Assembly: GCA_965227935.1 (NCBI GenBank)
Contig: CBDDGS010000047.1
Location: forward strand, 1-64,000
Direction: 5' to 3'
Length of the DNA: 64,000 nt
Origin: JAWPMT01 sp965227935
GTDB taxonomy: Bacteria; Bacteroidota; Bacteroidia; Cytophagales; Cyclobacteriaceae
Part shown: one piece after another, positions 33,580 through 42,974 of the stretch
How positions within the stretch are numbered: the stretch's first letter is position 1
How the letters are laid out: each line of letters begins with the position of its first letter
Program-made: the position numbers and the translations under genes
The notes under the pieces: model-generated
Database searches by the model: none
Told to the model about the DNA's origin: nothing
What the model saw: the letters and a program-made list of their open reading frames with translations, nothing else

Positions 33580-35739
33580 ATGAAGGCCGCTAAATCACTT
33601 TTCACTTTGGCTCTTGGAGCCCTAATAGCTTGTACAAATCAAGAACCAACAGCTATGACTGAGACACCAGCATATCCTATCGCCATGAAGCAGGATTCTG
33701 TGCTGACGACCCATGGGGATCGGCGCGTAGATCCGTACTTCTGGATGCGGCTCACCGACGAGCAAAAACTAGCCTCCAACCCCGACGAGCAAACGCAGAA
33801 TGTCGTCAACTATCTCAACGCCGAGAATGACTACACATCCTCCCAACTGAAAGCCACCGAGCAACTGCAGGAAACACTGTATGAGGAGATGGTGGCCCGT
33901 GTGAAACAGGATGATGCCTCTGTGCCCTACTTTAAAAATGGCTACTGGTACTACACGCGCTATGAGCAAGGTAAGGAGTACCCTATCTACTGCCGCAAGC
34001 AGGGGTCTCTGGATAACGCGGAGGAGATCCTGCTGGACGTCAACAAGGAAGGCGAAAGCTACTCCTACTATAACGTCACAGGCCTGGCCGTAAGTCGGGA
34101 CAACAAGCTGCTGGCTTTTAATGAGGACACGCTCAGCCGGAGGATCTACACAGTGCGTGTGAAGAACCTCGAAACTGGCGAGATGCTGGAAGACCGACTC
34201 CCAAACAGCGATGGGAGCCTGGCCTGGGCCAATGACAACAAGACGCTCTTCTATACGACCAAGAATGAAGTATCCCTGCTCTCAGAAAAGATCGTCAGGC
34301 ATGAATTGGGCACTGACGCTGCTGAGGATGTCGTGGTCTATGAGGAGCAGGATCCGGCCTTTTATATCGGCATCTCAAAGTCCAAATCAGGCAAGTACCT
34401 CATCATCTGGAACAGCAGCACACTCGTGAGCGACTATCAGATCCTGGAAGCGGATAACCCGAGGGGTGACTTCCGTCAATTCACTGCCAGGGAGACGCCT
34501 CATGAATACTCTATTGACCACTTTGAGGATCAATTTTATATTGTAACCAACTGGGAGGCCCAGAACTTCCGGCTCATGAAGACACCCGAGACAGCAACCG
34601 ATCGGTCCAACTGGACGGAGGTCATCCCTCATCGCTCCGATGTGATGCTGGACAATCTGGAGGTCTTCGAAAACCACCTTGTACTCGCGGAGCGCTCCAA
34701 TGCACTCACGCACCTGAGGGTGATCAATCAGTCGAATGGGGACTCCCACTACATCGAGTTTGACGAACCAGCCTATGCGCTGGACCTCGGTGCCAACCCG
34801 GAATTCAATACATCGACGCTGCGCTTCCACTACGGCTCGCTGACCACCCCCAATACGGTGTACGACTACAGCATGGAGGACCGTACCCGTGAGATGAAGA
34901 AGCGCGACGAGGTGAAAGGTCACGATCCGTCCAACTACAAAACGGAGAGGCTATTCGCTGATGGACGTGACGGGACGAAAATCCCCATATCACTGGTTTA
35001 TCGGAAAGATCTGAACAGCGATGGGCCCGTGCCGACCCTTCTTTACGCCTACGGTTCCTATGGCTACTCTACGGACCCCAGTTTCAATATGACGATGCTG
35101 AGCCTCATCGATCGGGGATTCATCTTTGCCATCGCCCACATACGTGGTGGGCAGGAAATGGGCCGTCAGTGGTATGAGGACGGTAAGATGTTCAAGAAGA
35201 AGAATACGTTCAACGACTATGTGGACTGCGCCAAGTACCTGGCGAACGAGGGCTACACTGCTCCGGATCGCTTGTATGGCTACGGAGGAAGCGCTGGTGG
35301 CCTGCTCATGGGAGCCGTGACGAATATGGCCCCCGAGTCCTTCAACGGGATAGTCGCGGCAGTGCCTTTTGTCGATGTGGTATCTACGATGCTAGACGAA
35401 ACTATTCCCCTGACCACCAACGAATTTGATGAGTGGGGGAATCCGAAGAATTTTGAGTCTTACCGGTACATGCTCTCCTACTCTCCCTACGATCAGGTCA
35501 AAGAACAGGACTATCCCCATATGCTGGTGACTACTGGCTACTTCGACTCGCAGGTCCAATACTGGGAACCTGCCAAATGGGTCGCCAGGCTACGAGACAT
35601 GAAAACGGATGACAACCTACTGCTACTTTACACGGACATGGATTCGGGCCATGGTGGGTCCTCGGGCAGATTCAGGCGGTTCAAAGACCGGGCACGCGTA
35701 TTTGCTTTCATCCTGCAGTTGGAGGGTATCGGGACTTGA
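33580..35739 (+). CDS. ptrB: Oligopeptidase B-type S9 serine peptidase, lipoprotein
   Basis: 719-residue prolyl-oligopeptidase-family enzyme. The N-terminus has a lipobox (ALGALIAC, Cys near residue 18), so it is periplasmic and membrane-tethered. An N-terminal propeller (residues about 70-430, starting DPYFWMRL) precedes the alpha/beta-hydrolase domain. The catalytic Ser lies in YGGSAGGLLMG near residue 568, the Asp in TGYFDSQVQYWEP near 653 and the His in DSGHGGSSGR near 688. The family cleaves short peptides after basic residues. The next gene, 65 bp later, is an MBL hydrolase on the same strand. The family's usual length of 680-720 residues agrees. Confidence 0.94.
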   Translation: MKAAKSLFTLALGALIACTNQEPTAMTETPAYPIAMKQDSVLTTHGDRRVDPYFWMRLTDEQKLASNPDEQTQNVVNYLNAENDYTSSQLKATEQLQETLYEEMVARVKQDDASVPYFKNGYWYYTRYEQGKEYPIYCRKQGSLDNAEEILLDVNKEGESYSYYNVTGLAVSRDNKLLAFNEDTLSRRIYTVRVKNLETGEMLEDRLPNSDGSLAWANDNKTLFYTTKNEVSLLSEKIVRHELGTDAAEDVVVYEEQDPAFYIGISKSKSGKYLIIWNSSTLVSDYQILEADNPRGDFRQFTARETPHEYSIDHFEDQFYIVTNWEAQNFRLMKTPETATDRSNWTEVIPHRSDVMLDNLEVFENHLVLAERSNALTHLRVINQSNGDSHYIEFDEPAYALDLGANPEFNTSTLRFHYGSLTTPNTVYDYSMEDRTREMKKRDEVKGHDPSNYKTERLFADGRDGTKIPISLVYRKDLNSDGPVPTLLYAYGSYGYSTDPSFNMTMLSLIDRGFIFAIAHIRGGQEMGRQWYEDGKMFKKKNTFNDYVDCAKYLANEGYTAPDRLYGYGGSAGGLLMGAVTNMAPESFNGIVAAVPFVDVVSTMLDETIPLTTNEFDEWGNPKNFESYRYMLSYSPYDQVKEQDYPHMLVTTGYFDSQVQYWEPAKWVARLRDMKTDDNLLLLYTDMDSGHGGSSGRFRRFKDRARVFAFILQLEGIGT

Positions 35740-35804
35740 CATCGAACACTATCCTACAAGACGAGTTGTAGAGTAGTAATTTTTAATACTAAAAACCTAA
35801 CCCA

Positions 35805-36689
35805 ATGAAAAGAGTAGCCTACCTTCTACCTCTTCTGATCCTACCATTATTTGTAGTGGCACAGCGCGATTGGGATGCCGTGGAGATCGCGCCCAATGAA
35901 GTAACTGGCAATATCAGCTTCCTCACAGGCAGTGGGGGAAATATTGGCGTACTGTACGGTGATGACGGCATCATGCTTGTGGATGATCAATACGCTCCCC
36001 TTAGCGAGAAGATCAAAGCGGCAGTATCGGAGCTATCTACTGGTGACATCAAGTTTGTGGTGAGCACGCACTATCATGGTGACCACACGGGTGGTAATGA
36101 GAACTTCAAAAAAGATGGTGCGCTAATAATCGGTCAGGAAAACGTCCGGGAGCGCCTGGGCACGACATTTTACAGCTCCGTATGGGATCGTGATGTGGAA
36201 GGCAAGAGCGAGAGCTACTGGCCGGTGATCACATTTGATGACGACATGACCCTGCATCTGAATGGGGAGGAGGTACAACTGGTGCATACACCCTCAGCCC
36301 ACACGGATGGAGACGCCCTCGTGCACTTTAAGACGAGCAACGTCATTCACTGTGGCGATGCCTTCGTTCGCTATGGCTATCCCTTTATAGATATTGCGGC
36401 TGGAGGGTCGATCGATGGCATCATTGCCGCACAGGAGAAGATCCTTTCGCTTGCCAATGCCGACACTAAGATCATACCGGGCCACGGGGAACTGGCGACG
36501 ATAGAAGACGTGAAGGAGCTACTCGCTATGCTCAATGCCACACGGAAAATCGTGGCGGATGCTAAGGCTAGTGGCGAAAAGATGGAAGACCTAATTGGGC
36601 GCAATCCACTGGAGGCGTATCATGAGCGATGGTCGGGCAACTTCATCAACTCAGACCTCTTTGTGCAGCTGATTTACGAGTCGCTGTGA
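35805..36689 (+). CDS. Secreted metallo-beta-lactamase-fold hydrolase
   Basis: 294-residue exported MBL-fold protein with a signal peptide of about 20 residues (LLPLLILPLFVVAQ). The binuclear metal motif STHYHGDHTGG is near residue 85, and the further ligands lie in HTPSAHTDGD near 166, HCGDAF near 184 and IPGHGE near 226. The pattern is that of subclass-B-like or quinoprotein-hydrolase-like secreted MBL proteins found next to amidohydrolases, not of clinical beta-lactamases. Its stop codon abuts the stop codon of the convergent amidohydrolase gene. Substrate is unknown. Confidence 0.9.
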   Translation: MKRVAYLLPLLILPLFVVAQRDWDAVEIAPNEVTGNISFLTGSGGNIGVLYGDDGIMLVDDQYAPLSEKIKAAVSELSTGDIKFVVSTHYHGDHTGGNENFKKDGALIIGQENVRERLGTTFYSSVWDRDVEGKSESYWPVITFDDDMTLHLNGEEVQLVHTPSAHTDGDALVHFKTSNVIHCGDAFVRYGYPFIDIAAGGSIDGIIAAQEKILSLANADTKIIPGHGELATIEDVKELLAMLNATRKIVADAKASGEKMEDLIGRNPLEAYHERWSGNFINSDLFVQLIYESL

Positions 36690-38039
36690 TCACTTCACGC
36701 GCTTACCGTGCTTAATGACCATATCGACGTCCTGCAATAGGCTGATGTAGCGAAGCACGTCACCTTTTACGGCAATAATGTCCGCGTATTTGCCTTCGCT
36801 GATGGTCCCATACTCATCATCTACTCCCATGATCTTCGACGGCCAGTAGGTAGCCGCCTTGATCGTGTACATCGCGTCAAAGTCGAACTCGTTGACCCAG
36901 ACATCGAGCTCGTTCCAGGTGGATTGGATGTGAAACTTCATGGGAATGCCGCTATCCGTACCGGTCATGAGCACGACCCCTGCATCTTTCAGCTGGTTGA
37001 CTTTTCTCTCCAGTGTGGGCCTTCTGATGGGCGTCAGCTGAAAGTAGGGCAACCGCTCAGGGTGGGTGAATGATGCCCGAATGTCCTGGATCACCGAGTC
37101 CGGTAAGCCCAGGTGCCATGCGTCTCCGTCGAGCTTCTCCGGATTGTCCCGCACATACTCGTAGTTGTAAAGTCCCTCAACCGTAGGTGTCCAGTACAGG
37201 GGTCCCAGGTTCATTTGGGCGGTACGCTCCTTGATCATCTCCATCACATCTGCCGGGTACTCCGGTGCGGAGGATAGCCCTGTGTGTTCGAAGCAATCGA
37301 CGCCAGCGATCAGTCCCCGACGGATCTCCTCTGGTCTGTGCGCATGTGCCACGACTGTCAGGTTGTGCTTGTGCGCTTCGTCTACTACTGCCTTCACTTC
37401 TTCCATGGTCATCTGATCCTGATCGATCAGTTTGATGCAGTCCACACCCGCATCAGCAAGGCGTTTCACCTTGCGCCTGGCGTCCTCAGGGCTGCTAACG
37501 CCCCATCTGAATTGCTCTGTTCCTGGATAGGGCTGCTTCTGAATAAAGGGGCCTGACATGTACATGGTAGGTCCGGGAATCTCTCCTCGATTGATCCGGT
37601 CGCGAACCTCCAGACTCTCCTCCAGTGGCCCCCCGAGGTCCCTTGCGCTGGTCACTCCAGCCATCAAAAGCTGCCGTGCCGAAGCCGGCATGATCACATC
37701 GCCAAAGATGGGAGGGTAGGTCTTGTCCCAATGGCCGTAATCAGCATGACCATTGATCATGAGATGGACGTGCATGTCCCACAATCCGGGCAATACACTC
37801 ATGCCCTCCGTTGAGATGACCTCCGCGTCAGCCGGGACTTCCAATTGCCCTACCCTTCCGATGGCCAAGATGCGCTCGCCCTCGATGATGATGACGCTGT
37901 TGTTGATCGGTGTAGATCCAAAACCATCAATCAATGTGCCGCCTACGAGTGCGGTTTTCTGGCCAGAAACATCCGCCAACAGTAGCAGCGATAATAGGGG
38001 AATGGAAAGATCTTTCAGGAAGGCAAGTAGTTTTCTCAT
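36690..38039 (-). CDS. Secreted amidohydrolase
   Basis: 449-residue metal-dependent hydrolase of the amidohydrolase superfamily, imidazolonepropionase-like/prolidase group, exported by a signal peptide (LLSLLLLADVSGQ). The metal-binding motif DMHVHLM is near residue 90, a likely carboxylated Lys in DCIKLIDQD near 200, His in VVAHAHRPEE near 234 and FEHTGL near 254, and the last Asp in MTGTDSGIP near 360. The short C-terminal segment (GKYADIIAVKGDVL) is the usual beta-sandwich closing motif. Members act on amides, peptides or lactones. It is convergent with the MBL gene and upstream of nothing on its strand, so probably monocistronic. Confidence 0.92.
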   Translation of the reverse strand: MRKLLAFLKDLSIPLLSLLLLADVSGQKTALVGGTLIDGFGSTPINNSVIIIEGERILAIGRVGQLEVPADAEVISTEGMSVLPGLWDMHVHLMINGHADYGHWDKTYPPIFGDVIMPASARQLLMAGVTSARDLGGPLEESLEVRDRINRGEIPGPTMYMSGPFIQKQPYPGTEQFRWGVSSPEDARRKVKRLADAGVDCIKLIDQDQMTMEEVKAVVDEAHKHNLTVVAHAHRPEEIRRGLIAGVDCFEHTGLSSAPEYPADVMEMIKERTAQMNLGPLYWTPTVEGLYNYEYVRDNPEKLDGDAWHLGLPDSVIQDIRASFTHPERLPYFQLTPIRRPTLERKVNQLKDAGVVLMTGTDSGIPMKFHIQSTWNELDVWVNEFDFDAMYTIKAATYWPSKIMGVDDEYGTISEGKYADIIAVKGDVLRYISLLQDVDMVIKHGKRVK

Positions 38040-38093
38040 CTTCCGAATATACTACAACCCGATCACTGGGAAAACCTTGCCAACTTGCGGTGG

Positions 38094-40013
38094 CTATAGC
38101 GCGGCCTGGAGTTGCCGCTTCCTTTTACGAGGTAGGCTCTTGCCTGCGGGTAGAGCAATGTTGAATGTGCTGCCTTCGCCCTCCTTACTGAGGGCCCAGA
38201 TTCGACCCTTCATCATTCGAAGCAAGTCGCGGCAAATAATCAGACCTATGCCACTTCCCAACTCACCGACAGTACCAGTAGCTGCATCCTTTCTGACTTT
38301 AAAAAGATTCGACAGCTGGTCCGGGCTCATACCCACTCCCCTGTCAGTGATAGAGATAATCACCTCACTACCCTCTTTCGCTCCCTCGACCACGACCTTG
38401 CCACCTTTCTTGGAATACTTGATCGCGTTGTGAAGCATGTTGCGAACCACAGTTTGCAGAATGTTAGGATCAGCAACCGTTCGGAGACCTGCAAAATCAG
38501 CAATGTCCACTTTCACACCCTTCTGTTCCGCATCCTCCTTCAATTCGGCAATTGCATCCAACATGACGCCATCAATATCGAATACCTCTTTCTTGAGGAA
38601 CCTCTCGTCAATAGAGCCCCCGGACCACTTCAACAAGTCGTGTATCTTGTTGTTGCAGTGCTTCAAACTGGAAGTAATGGATGGCAAAGCCTTATTGAGC
38701 TCTTTGGGATCGATCAGCTTGGTCTTAAGCAGTTCCGTTACCCCAATCAGGCCTTGAATAGGAGACTTCAGGTCATGGGAGATGATCGCAATAAGTTTCG
38801 TTTTGAAGGAATTCAAGTCCTTTAGCTCCTTGGTCTGCGAAGCTATTTGAGAGTTCTTCAGCTCTAACATCTGGTTGGCCACGGTCTTCATCTTGCGGCT
38901 TCTATGGAAATAATAGGCCAGAATAACGGCAAGCGCGGCTATCAACCCCGTGGTGAGGATCCACACCTGCTGAAGGTCTTGCCTCATCTTTACAATCGCC
39001 TGCTGCTTCCGTAGGTCTTCTAACTCCTTCTCTCTTCGTTGAAATTCGAACAGATTCAATCGGTTCTTGATGTCCACCGCTTGCAGGCTGTCTCTGTAGG
39101 CCAAAGCGAGACTCTGCGTCTGGTAAGCCGACTCGTGCTCCCCCAGAGCAAACAGCACTTTGGCGCGGGTAGCTGTGCTGACCTGAAGCAACTCTCTGGA
39201 CATGGAAATCTGTGCCAGCGCCACCGCCCTTTCGCTGAGTGAATCCGCCGCTGTAACGTTATCTGCCGCCAGCTCAATCTCCGCAAGGAGTTGGTTGCAC
39301 CTGATCAGGGCCCGTCGATCATCTCTTTCAGAAGCCTCAACCACACATTGTTCGAGCCATCTTCTCGATGCCTGGCGATCACCTTTCAAAAATTGAGCTT
39401 CTCCCATGTTGAATAGCACGATGGGCTTCATGAAGGAAGAACGATCCTGAACAAGCCAATAGGCCCTTTGCAGATAGTATTCCGCACTGTCCAACTTTCC
39501 GGATTCGGAGTAGTTTCGCCCCAGGTTATTGAATACTACGATCAACAAATCCCATTCCTGATGATCTCGTAGCACGTCCAGTGCCAGGCGATAGTACCTG
39601 ATGGCTGGCGTGTTGTCTTCGACGGAAGAAAAGAGCGTCCCCAGCCTGCTGTAGCACCTGGCGATTAGGATATCGTCACCTACTTCGTGAGCGTAGGCCA
39701 ATCCCTGTTGGAGGGCCTCCAGCGCCAGGCTCAGGTCCCCTTTGGACCAAAGGGCAGATGCCCTGCTATAAATGGCCTTGGCGAGCAGGTGTTTCTCTTC
39801 GAGCTGCTCAGCGTGGTGTACAGCATCCTCCGCCAGTTCCAGTGCCACCAGCGGCTCGTCGTATACGAGCGAATCGGAAATCTGGATAAGGCGGACCACC
39901 TCAGAGCTATCAGTGGACGGCGTTGAGAAAGAAGCGTAGGGAGCTGTCATACCGGCGGCGGTATGAATTATGGCAGACGTCACCAAAAGGAAAATGGTAT
40001 AAAGCGGTGCCAT
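38094..40013 (-). CDS. TPR-sensor histidine kinase
   Basis: 639-residue membrane histidine kinase. A signal or anchor segment (residues about 1-20) is followed by a periplasmic domain of about eight tetratricopeptide repeats (residues about 40-300), a coiled coil, one membrane helix (about 358-378, WILTTGLIAALAVILAYYF), then the kinase core. The phospho-acceptor His is in IISHDLKSP near residue 420, the N box in MLHNAIKYSKKGG near 535, and the ATP-lid glycines in DRGVGM and GSGIGL. No response regulator gene is adjacent, so it is an orphan here. The start ATG 40013 is chosen since upstream residues (from 40073) add a second hydrophobic stretch unlike a signal. The ligand is unknown. Confidence 0.9.
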   Translation of the reverse strand: MAPLYTIFLLVTSAIIHTAAGMTAPYASFSTPSTDSSEVVRLIQISDSLVYDEPLVALELAEDAVHHAEQLEEKHLLAKAIYSRASALWSKGDLSLALEALQQGLAYAHEVGDDILIARCYSRLGTLFSSVEDNTPAIRYYRLALDVLRDHQEWDLLIVVFNNLGRNYSESGKLDSAEYYLQRAYWLVQDRSSFMKPIVLFNMGEAQFLKGDRQASRRWLEQCVVEASERDDRRALIRCNQLLAEIELAADNVTAADSLSERAVALAQISMSRELLQVSTATRAKVLFALGEHESAYQTQSLALAYRDSLQAVDIKNRLNLFEFQRREKELEDLRKQQAIVKMRQDLQQVWILTTGLIAALAVILAYYFHRSRKMKTVANQMLELKNSQIASQTKELKDLNSFKTKLIAIISHDLKSPIQGLIGVTELLKTKLIDPKELNKALPSITSSLKHCNNKIHDLLKWSGGSIDERFLKKEVFDIDGVMLDAIAELKEDAEQKGVKVDIADFAGLRTVADPNILQTVVRNMLHNAIKYSKKGGKVVVEGAKEGSEVIISITDRGVGMSPDQLSNLFKVRKDAATGTVGELGSGIGLIICRDLLRMMKGRIWALSKEGEGSTFNIALPAGKSLPRKRKRQLQAAL

Positions 40014-40260
40014 GACAAGATAAAATTGCAAATAATTTTCAATAAAGCGAAGAAAATTGGCCTGAAGATTCAATTCGGTCTCCCTAAACAGAGAAAATCA
40101 CTGTTGTTTCCAGTGTCAAAATCTCGCTCATTATCCTTAAAACGCTATTTGCAATGAATTAATGCCTATTCAACGGAATTTCTGGCAACTTTCGCCAAAC
40201 AAGGCCTACTCCTTGTCATTTATCGAAAATAACGGCTTTTGAGCATCGAATATGAATAAG

Positions 40261-40289
40261 TTTGATTTAGATATAGTTAGTTACATTTT
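40261..40289 (+). promoter_or_regulatory. Candidate promoter upstream of era
   Basis: TTTG at 40261 and TACATTTT at 40282 (seven of eight to TAnnTTTG, counting free positions) are separated by 17 nt. Transcription from here would start near 40295 and include the hairpin at 40312-40341. Confidence 0.45.
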
Positions 40290-40311
40290 TCCATTGTGGT
40301 TATAATAAATC

Positions 40312-40341
40312 AGGGGTAGTACCAACGTAGTACCCCTTTTT
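40312..40341 (+). terminator. Leader hairpin with U-tract before era
   Basis: The 7-bp stem AGGGGTA / TACCCCT has a G-G mismatch, an inner 3-bp stem TAC/GTA and loop CAAC, and is followed by T residues to 40341. It has the form of an intrinsic terminator on the plus strand, yet no gene lies upstream on that strand; it sits 28 bp before the era start. It may be an attenuator or the end of a short transcript. Confidence 0.6.
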
Positions 40342-40369
40342 CATTGGCGTGATGGAATATATTTGCCCA

Positions 40370-41251
40370 ATGGACGAGCAGCAGTTCAAGTCCGGATTCG
40401 TCTCCATTCTGGGCAAGCCCAATGTCGGTAAGAGCACCCTCATGAATGCCCTCACCGGCGAGAGGCTATCAATTATCACTTCCAAAGCGCAAACAACACG
40501 TCATAGAATCTTCGGTATCCTCACAGGCCCGGATTTTCAGATGGTTTACAGCGACACGCCTGGCATTTTAGATCCGCAGTACGAATTGCAGCAGAGCATG
40601 ATGTCCTTTGTCACAGCCTCGCTGGAAGATGCCGATGTGGTGCTTTGGGTAGTGGAACTTGGCGAGAAATATCGACCTTCTGACTTTATCGACCGGGTCT
40701 TAAAGGGATCATATAAAACCCTATTGGTGGTCAATAAGATCGACCAGGCCACAGGTTCGCAGTTGGAAGATAAGCTGGACTATTGGCGATCGCATTTTCC
40801 GGAGGTAGAGATCCTCCCGGTCTCGGCACTCCAAAATCAAAACGTCGATCAACTATTCGAAAAGATCAAAAGTGCCCTACCTACCCACCCACCTTACTTC
40901 CCGGAAGACACCCTCACTGACAAACCCGAACGCTTCTTTGCTTCTGAGATCGTTCGCGAAAAGATCTTCCTCAACTACAAAAAGGAGGTACCCTATAGCT
41001 GTGAAGTAGTAGTGAGTGAATTCAAAGAGGAAGATAAGATCATAAGGATGCGAGCGGAGATCTACGTAGAACGCACAAGCCAAAAAGGTATCATCATAGG
41101 CCACAAGGGCGAAATGTTGAAAAAAGTCGGTACCGAGGCCAGAAAAGACCTAGAAACATTCTTTCAAAAAAAGGTACACCTTGAAACCTATGTGAAGGTG
41201 GAAAAGGACTGGAGAAAAAAGAAAAAGCAGCTGAAGAGATTTGGCTACTAA
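40370..41251 (+). CDS. era: GTPase Era
   Basis: Ribosome-biogenesis GTPase of 293 residues that binds the 3' end of 16S rRNA and helps 30S assembly. G1 is GKPNVGKST near residue 14, G3 DTPG near 61, G4 NKID near 124, and the C-terminal KH domain holds the GxxG loop in GIIIGHKGEMLKKVG near 243. The start ATG 40370 is chosen because the family begins MxxxxFKSGFVSI; an ATG at 40349 is upstream. A possible attenuator lies in the leader. It is convergent with a very small membrane-protein gene and followed 411 bp later by der, the other housekeeping GTPase. Confidence 0.97.
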   Translation: MDEQQFKSGFVSILGKPNVGKSTLMNALTGERLSIITSKAQTTRHRIFGILTGPDFQMVYSDTPGILDPQYELQQSMMSFVTASLEDADVVLWVVELGEKYRPSDFIDRVLKGSYKTLLVVNKIDQATGSQLEDKLDYWRSHFPEVEILPVSALQNQNVDQLFEKIKSALPTHPPYFPEDTLTDKPERFFASEIVREKIFLNYKKEVPYSCEVVVSEFKEEDKIIRMRAEIYVERTSQKGIIIGHKGEMLKKVGTEARKDLETFFQKKVHLETYVKVEKDWRKKKKQLKRFGY

Positions 41252-41260
41252 GAAGAGTGA

Positions 41261-41455
41261 TCAGAACATCCCGTCGATGATCACGTCAACGATGAATGCA
41301 CCTCCAAAACTCAACATAATCAAGAGTCCAACGCAAAGAATGATCTTGCCAAGAAGTATGAAGGACGGAATTATGTATCTGTGGTAGTAGGCCGCTAGTT
41401 GTATGGCGCTGGGGATCGCCTGAAAGGTGCGGGGGAAAGTATTAATGATTTTCAT
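41261..41455 (-). CDS. Small single-helix membrane protein
   Basis: 64-residue protein with one long hydrophobic helix near residues 32-55 (LGKIILCVGLLIMLSFGGAF) preceded by an aromatic/basic stretch. The start ATG 41455 is chosen because upstream translation is unlike a bacterial protein. It lies 9 bp from the era stop codon, convergent, and no function is recognised. Gene status is moderately certain, since the region is short and no family is known. Confidence 0.5.
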   Translation of the reverse strand: MKIINTFPRTFQAIPSAIQLAAYYHRYIIPSFILLGKIILCVGLLIMLSFGGAFIVDVIIDGMF

Positions 41456-41662
41456 GTGGCTGTTTCGTCTTAGTCCATTGAAGTTACAGGATATCACCAA
41501 CAACGGCCCGTTACTTCCGGCCAACACCCCAAAACCGTGGATGAACCTGGAAATAGAAGGGTGATCCGGAGAGCAAAAAAAGCTTGCCATCAGGTGCCAA
41601 ACGAAGACTCCTCGTCGGTTCTTTTTACATTTGCCTCCTCATTCAAAATCCCAAGGCAATAA

Positions 41663-42967
41663 GTGGCGAACATCCTGGCAATAGTAGGCCGACCTAACGT
41701 TGGCAAATCCACTCTTTTCAACAGATTGATCGAGAGCAAGCAGGCCATCATGGACAACGAACCGGGCGTCACCCGTGATCGTCACTATGGGTACAGCGAG
41801 TGGAACGGTAAGTTTTTTACGGTAATAGATACGGGCGGGTACGTCGAAGGCTCGGAGGATCTCTTTGAGGAGGCAATTCGCAAGCAAGTGAAAGAAGCGC
41901 TTCGTGAGGCCACAGCCATACTATTCATGGTAGACTGTGACGCCGGATTGCACGGATTGGATCAGGATTTTGCCAATGTGCTGCGCGAGCTCGACAAGCC
42001 GATCTTCCTCGTCGCCAACAAAGCCGACAATCACGACCGGATGCTTGCTGCCAATGAATTTTACCAGCTGGGGCTGGCAAGTGAGATCTACTCCGTATCG
42101 AGCATGACAGGGTCCGGGACAGGTGACCTCCTCGATGAAGTGACCAAGCACTTCGAAGATCATACTGAGGAAGAAAACGACTTGCCCAGAATTGCCATCA
42201 TCGGTCGCCCCAATGTGGGGAAATCCTCATTTGTCAATGCACTACTGGGTGAAGAGCGAAGCATCGTGACAGACGTCGCGGGTACTACGAGGGACGCGAT
42301 CAACAGCCGTTACAACCTTTTCGGCAAGGACTTCCTGCTGGTTGATACGGCAGGTATTCGCAAGAAAGCCAAAGTCCGGGAGGACATTGAGTTCTACTCT
42401 GTATTGAGGGCCATACAGGCACTGCAAGACAGTGATGTATCCATCATCTTGTTAGATGCGTCGCGGGGATTTGAAGCCCAGGACCTCAATATCATTGCAC
42501 TCGTGCATAAATACCGTCGGGGAGCGGTCATACTTGTCAACAAGTGGGACCTGGTCGAAAAGGAGACCAATACCACCAAAGAGCTGACGAAGGAGATCAA
42601 GGAAAAGCTGGGGCCTATGCAGCACATTCCCATCATTTTTGGCAGCGTACTCACTAAGCAGCGGATCTTCAAGGTGATCGAGACGGCCCTTCAGGTGTAT
42701 GAGGACAAGCACAAAAAGATCAGTACCTCCAAACTAAATGAAGCCCTGCTACCGGAAATCGAAAACTATCCACCACCGGCCGTGCGAGGCAAATACATCA
42801 AAATCAAATACATCACACAGCTGCCGACTCGCAATCCGACATTCGCCTTCTTCTGCAATCATCCAAAAGATATCAAGGCCGCCTACGAGAGATTTCTCGT
42901 CAATAAGATCCGAGAGCACTTTGGCTTTGCAGGCGTCCCTCTGAAGGCGGTCTTCCGAAAGAAATAG
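41663..42967 (+). CDS. der: GTPase Der (EngA)
   Basis: Double-GTPase ribosome assembly factor of 434 residues, acting on the 50S subunit. The first G domain has GRPNVGKST near residue 9, DTGG near 57 and NKAD near 119. The second has GRPNVGKSS near 183, DTAG near 231 and NKWD near 296. The C-terminal KH-like domain is present (residues about 350-430). The start is GTG 41663, in the position expected from the family N-terminus (MANILAIVGRPNVG). It is followed 7 bp later by the SprT-like gene, so both are probably on one transcript. Confidence 0.97.
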   Translation: MANILAIVGRPNVGKSTLFNRLIESKQAIMDNEPGVTRDRHYGYSEWNGKFFTVIDTGGYVEGSEDLFEEAIRKQVKEALREATAILFMVDCDAGLHGLDQDFANVLRELDKPIFLVANKADNHDRMLAANEFYQLGLASEIYSVSSMTGSGTGDLLDEVTKHFEDHTEEENDLPRIAIIGRPNVGKSSFVNALLGEERSIVTDVAGTTRDAINSRYNLFGKDFLLVDTAGIRKKAKVREDIEFYSVLRAIQALQDSDVSIILLDASRGFEAQDLNIIALVHKYRRGAVILVNKWDLVEKETNTTKELTKEIKEKLGPMQHIPIIFGSVLTKQRIFKVIETALQVYEDKHKKISTSKLNEALLPEIENYPPPAVRGKYIKIKYITQLPTRNPTFAFFCNHPKDIKAAYERFLVNKIREHFGFAGVPLKAVFRKK

Positions 42968-42974
42968 CTTGTGA

